NCBI GenBank assembly: GCA_900556625.1 | Contig: USPQ01000120.1 | Location: 1-7,374, forward strand | From: an uncultured Bacteroides sp. | GTDB taxonomy: Bacteria > Bacteroidota > Bacteroidia > Bacteroidales > Bacteroidaceae | Direction of reading: 5' to 3' | DNA length: 7,374 nt | Shown: positions 6,701 to 7,374 of the stretch, piece by piece | Layout of the letters: every line of letters begins with the position of its first letter | Position numbering within the stretch: the stretch's first letter is position 1 | Position numbers and translations under genes: made by a program | Notes under the pieces: generated by a model | Databases searched by the model: none | Told to the model about the DNA's origin: nothing | What the model saw: only the letters and a program-made list of their open reading frames with translations

Positions 6701-7057
6701 GACCATACTGAAATACAAGACGAACGTTGTAAATACAAAGTTACTTGTGATAATATCTGGAAAGATGAAAAAGGGACAGCCTGGACAGGCAAAAATATGA
6801 CAATTGAAATACAAACTCCGGAAGGTATTATTGGAGACTTATATGTAAAATTTGAAGACTGGAATCACCAAAATAGAGCAGGGCTCTTATCAATCGAAGG
6901 ACGAGAGTCCATTTTAGAAAATCAGAAAGGAAAAGAACGGTGGGTGAAACTATTCATTATGAGAGAAGATACAAATGACGGAAAAATAGTTCTCAAAACC
7001 CATACGAAACAAGGAGGTAACCTAATGATTAGCCAAATAGCATTCATAAAACAATAA
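3767..7057 (+). CDS. Secreted GH2-family glycoside hydrolase, multidomain
   Basis: This 1096-residue protein is predicted to be a retaining exo-beta-glycosidase acting outside the cytoplasm. Residues 1-20 are a signal peptide ending TAQA before H21. The GH2 sugar-binding domain covers about 53-218 (LTGQWGVKLD, WYTREFVIP, GPAWYT). An Ig-like GH2 domain follows at about 222-335, then the TIM barrel at about 336-655. Within the barrel, GNELG gives the expected acid/base E467, and IPVIAHEVGQYP gives the candidate nucleophile E545. Their 78-residue spacing resembles that in E. coli LacZ (E461/E537). A second Ig-like domain lies at about 660-765, then an alpha/beta segment at about 768-925 resembling a glutamine-amidotransferase-like fold (KKVLLVAD, KLLVCGYNL), then a C-terminal beta-rich domain. 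The ATG at 3767 directly precedes the signal peptide. No Shine-Dalgarno site is clear. The substrate could be a beta-galactoside, glucuronide or other; the sequence does not decide. Confidence 0.92.
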   Translation: MINKYLLSSLVCILFYTAQAHPSSKLPQYNIINDLSSLIKNIANKDIQDDILSLTGQWGVKLDPDSIGEKHNYFNSGHTTMPIQLPGTLDEAGYGTRTVGSDYGILTRRHKYIGPAWYTREFVIPQNWQGKEITLYLERVLWESKVWIDGRFIDTQEGLGTPHYHRLGTLNPGKHRIAIRINNDMIYNIGDKGHSYGEYTQIIWNGILGKIELQSSPTLSIDRIKVYPHTSDNRLDISFDIQNHSNKTLKGEVSYTLKEIGSKKKIYAYKKEIKGEKGIQHHRETLNIRQAVKHWDDLHPNLYRLEICITQKGQSQLKTVDFGFRNVTASRSKILINNRPVFMRGNLDCLHFPLTGYPSCDIQEWERIFRIYKSYGLNHVRFHSWCPPEAAFTAADRIGIYIQAEVLWIDWWMSVVRKERPEMTTRGLPKGLGHNPSADKFVPEELQRMIEAYGNHPSFTMLCIGNELGNSNFDIMQQWIKSLQEKDPRRLYAISTARKIMPADQYMVTHNIPQTGGTYGINGSGTDNDRESIYSKATIPVIAHEVGQYPVYPLWNEIDKYTGVLEARNLESLRQQAVKNHIEHQDRKFHEASGALQTILYKGLIENLLRTPSCAGFQMLSMTDYSGQGEALVGWLDSFWDSKGIITPEQFRCYSNDIVPLARFHKYTWQTDETFKAQIQVANYSDTTLITPTIWTLTDETGKLQQQGSREVPLSSGKVNQVDSLSIDLSEITSPGKYYLDVTISGTPYHNRWSIWVYPPYNMPQTNIIIHDKFDSTVISALEQGKKVLLVADQLGKKDNSTPLYFTPLFWSTSFFPGQSNTTLGAWIDKAHPAFSQFPTDNYTDWQWKEITQGRSFIINEHPQLHPIVQPVSDFHINDKLASIFECKVSKGKLLVCGYNLNLDSPVARQLKYSLLHYMTQSNFNPSYSIEIDTLKKMFAYTPKAMVSVPKGFENSILYISCGKQMKNSGSAPWTATLDHTEIQDERCKYKVTCDNIWKDEKGTAWTGKNMTIEIQTPEGIIGDLYVKFEDWNHQNRAGLLSIEGRESILENQKGKERWVKLFIMREDTNDGKIVLKTHTKQGGNLMISQIAFIKQ

Positions 7058-7089
7058 GCGGTCAATACTCTCACAACAAAGATTTCCAA

Positions 7090-7130
7090 AACAGAGGCCG
7101 TCTCAAAATGGGCTTGAGCTGGCCTCTGTT
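7090..7130. repeat. Two-step perfect hairpin at the presumed IS end, possible GH2 terminator
   Basis: AACAGAGGCC (7090-7099) pairs perfectly with GGCCTCTGTT (7121-7130). Inside it, CTCAA (7102-7106) pairs with TTGAG (7114-7118), with a two-base mismatch on each side and a seven-base loop. It begins 32 nt after the GH2 stop codon. The bases after it (GTTTCATTTC) are only modestly T-rich, so termination may be partial. The left arm, GAGGCCGTCTCAAAA, resembles the terminal repeats I associate with Bacteroidetes IS1182-type elements. This hairpin may therefore be the IS end, with outside transcripts stopped there. Confidence 0.55.
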
Positions 7131-7241
7131 GTTTCATTTCAGATTGAGGTTATTTGGATTCTTCTCAAAAAAAAGGAGTTTACAAGCTTCTTTTTGAAGA
7201 TTTCATTCTTTCAAACAGTTTTTTTCGTTGCCATAAGCCTC

Positions 7242-7374
7242 CTAAGAGGCTACTTTTGCAAGATTGTGTGCTATGACCAGCAGGCCGAACTCAATTTCCA
7301 CCTTCTTAAGTCCACGAAGGTGGAACCTCTTGAAGTGCTTGTTGTTCTTGAGGTTTCCAAATACGGCTTCCACA
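7242..7374 (-). CDS. IS1182-family DDE transposase, C-terminal fragment (cut by window edge)
   Basis: Forty-three codons and a TAG stop are readable on the minus strand, entering from the right edge. The peptide begins VEAVFGNLKNNKHFKRF, continues through LRGLKKVEIEFGLLVIAHNL, and ends AKVAS. This is the conserved end of IS1182-type transposases (DDE_Tnp_1_6-like). The glutamate in VEAVFGNLK is the expected third acidic residue of the DDE catalytic triad that cuts and joins transposon ends. Full-length members usually have about 450-550 residues, so most of the gene is outside the window. The fragment has no internal stop or frameshift, so nothing here shows the gene to be broken. The family call rests on motif memory without a database match. 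Confidence 0.85.
   Translation of the reverse strand, partial: VEAVFGNLKNNKHFKRFHLRGLKKVEIEFGLLVIAHNLAKVAS
7296..7325. repeat. Perfect 10-bp inverted repeat inside the transposase gene
   Basis: TTCCACCTTC (7296-7305) is perfectly complementary to GAAGGTGGAA (7316-7325), with a ten-base spacer. It encodes part of the conserved FHLRGLKKVE segment, so codon constraint may explain it. It would make a stable hairpin in the transposase mRNA about 50 nt before the stop codon. Confidence 0.6.

Larger units (their letters stand above)
7090..7374 (-). mobile_element. Right-hand piece of an IS1182-type insertion sequence (runs off the window)
   Basis: The minus strand carries the 3' end of a transposase gene (7242 to the edge), about 110 bp of non-coding DNA, then a strong inverted repeat at 7090-7130 that probably includes the element's terminus. 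The exact boundary is inferred, most likely within 7090-7096, because the opposite terminal repeat and any target duplication are outside the window. If right, the element sits about 35 bp past the GH2 gene and does not interrupt it. Bases 7131-7241 hold no gene; they include a short CTTC/GAAG stem (7187-7199) and an A-run (7167-7174). Confidence 0.65.

Noticed and set aside
7167..7199. Transposase terminator (CTTC/GAAG stem with a T8 run on the minus strand)
   Set aside because: The stem is only 4 bp and the T-run lies 12 nt beyond it, too far for a standard intrinsic terminator.
1..7374. CRISPR arrays, tRNA or rRNA genes, toxin-antitoxin or phage genes
   Set aside because: No regularly spaced repeats, tRNA-like cloverleaf or rRNA sequence was seen, and no small gene pairs with such motifs.

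Overview
This window looks like accessory glycan-degradation DNA from a Bacteroides or a close Bacteroidales relative. The evidence is AT-rich intergenic DNA, start codons without clear Shine-Dalgarno sites, a FecR-type anti-sigma factor with a C-terminal DUF4974-like region, secreted glycoside hydrolases with family-typical motifs, and promoter boxes of the Bacteroides type (TTTG / TAnnTTTG). No sequence search was possible, so the genus is an inference.

Layout, left to right. Positions 1-201 carry no gene but hold a strong hairpin with T-runs on both sides, which reads as a bidirectional terminator. Next, on the minus strand, is a secreted GH29 alpha-L-fucosidase with a C-terminal F5/8C (CBM32-like) domain (202-1707). 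The 255-bp gap up to the next gene holds an unexpected plus-strand pair: a Bacteroides-type promoter at 1850-1880 and an intrinsic terminator at 1934-1964. Together they would define a small RNA of about 78 nt transcribed against both flanking genes. On the minus strand at 1963-3060 is a FecR-family inner-membrane anti-sigma factor. It is followed by a 706-bp divergent intergenic region with no convincing gene but an unusual density of perfect palindromes and inverted repeats. On the plus strand, 3767-7057 encodes a secreted 1096-residue GH2 enzyme with both catalytic glutamates in recognisable motifs. Just after it, 7090-7130 forms a long two-step hairpin, and from 7242 to the window edge the minus strand encodes the C-terminal end of an IS1182-type DDE transposase.

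Working together (inference): the fucosidase would remove fucose caps and the GH2 enzyme would remove an exposed beta-linked sugar, both outside the cytoplasm, on a fucosylated glycan. FecR proteins normally sense substrate through a SusC/TonB-dependent transducer and hold an ECF sigma factor. Neither an ECF sigma gene nor a SusC/SusD pair is in this window, so the FecR is either an orphan or its partners lie elsewhere. The insertion sequence to the right suggests the locus may have been rearranged.

The items most worth following up are the candidate small RNA in the fucosidase-fecR gap and the palindrome-rich divergent control region between fecR and the GH2 gene. No clearly novel multi-gene system was found.
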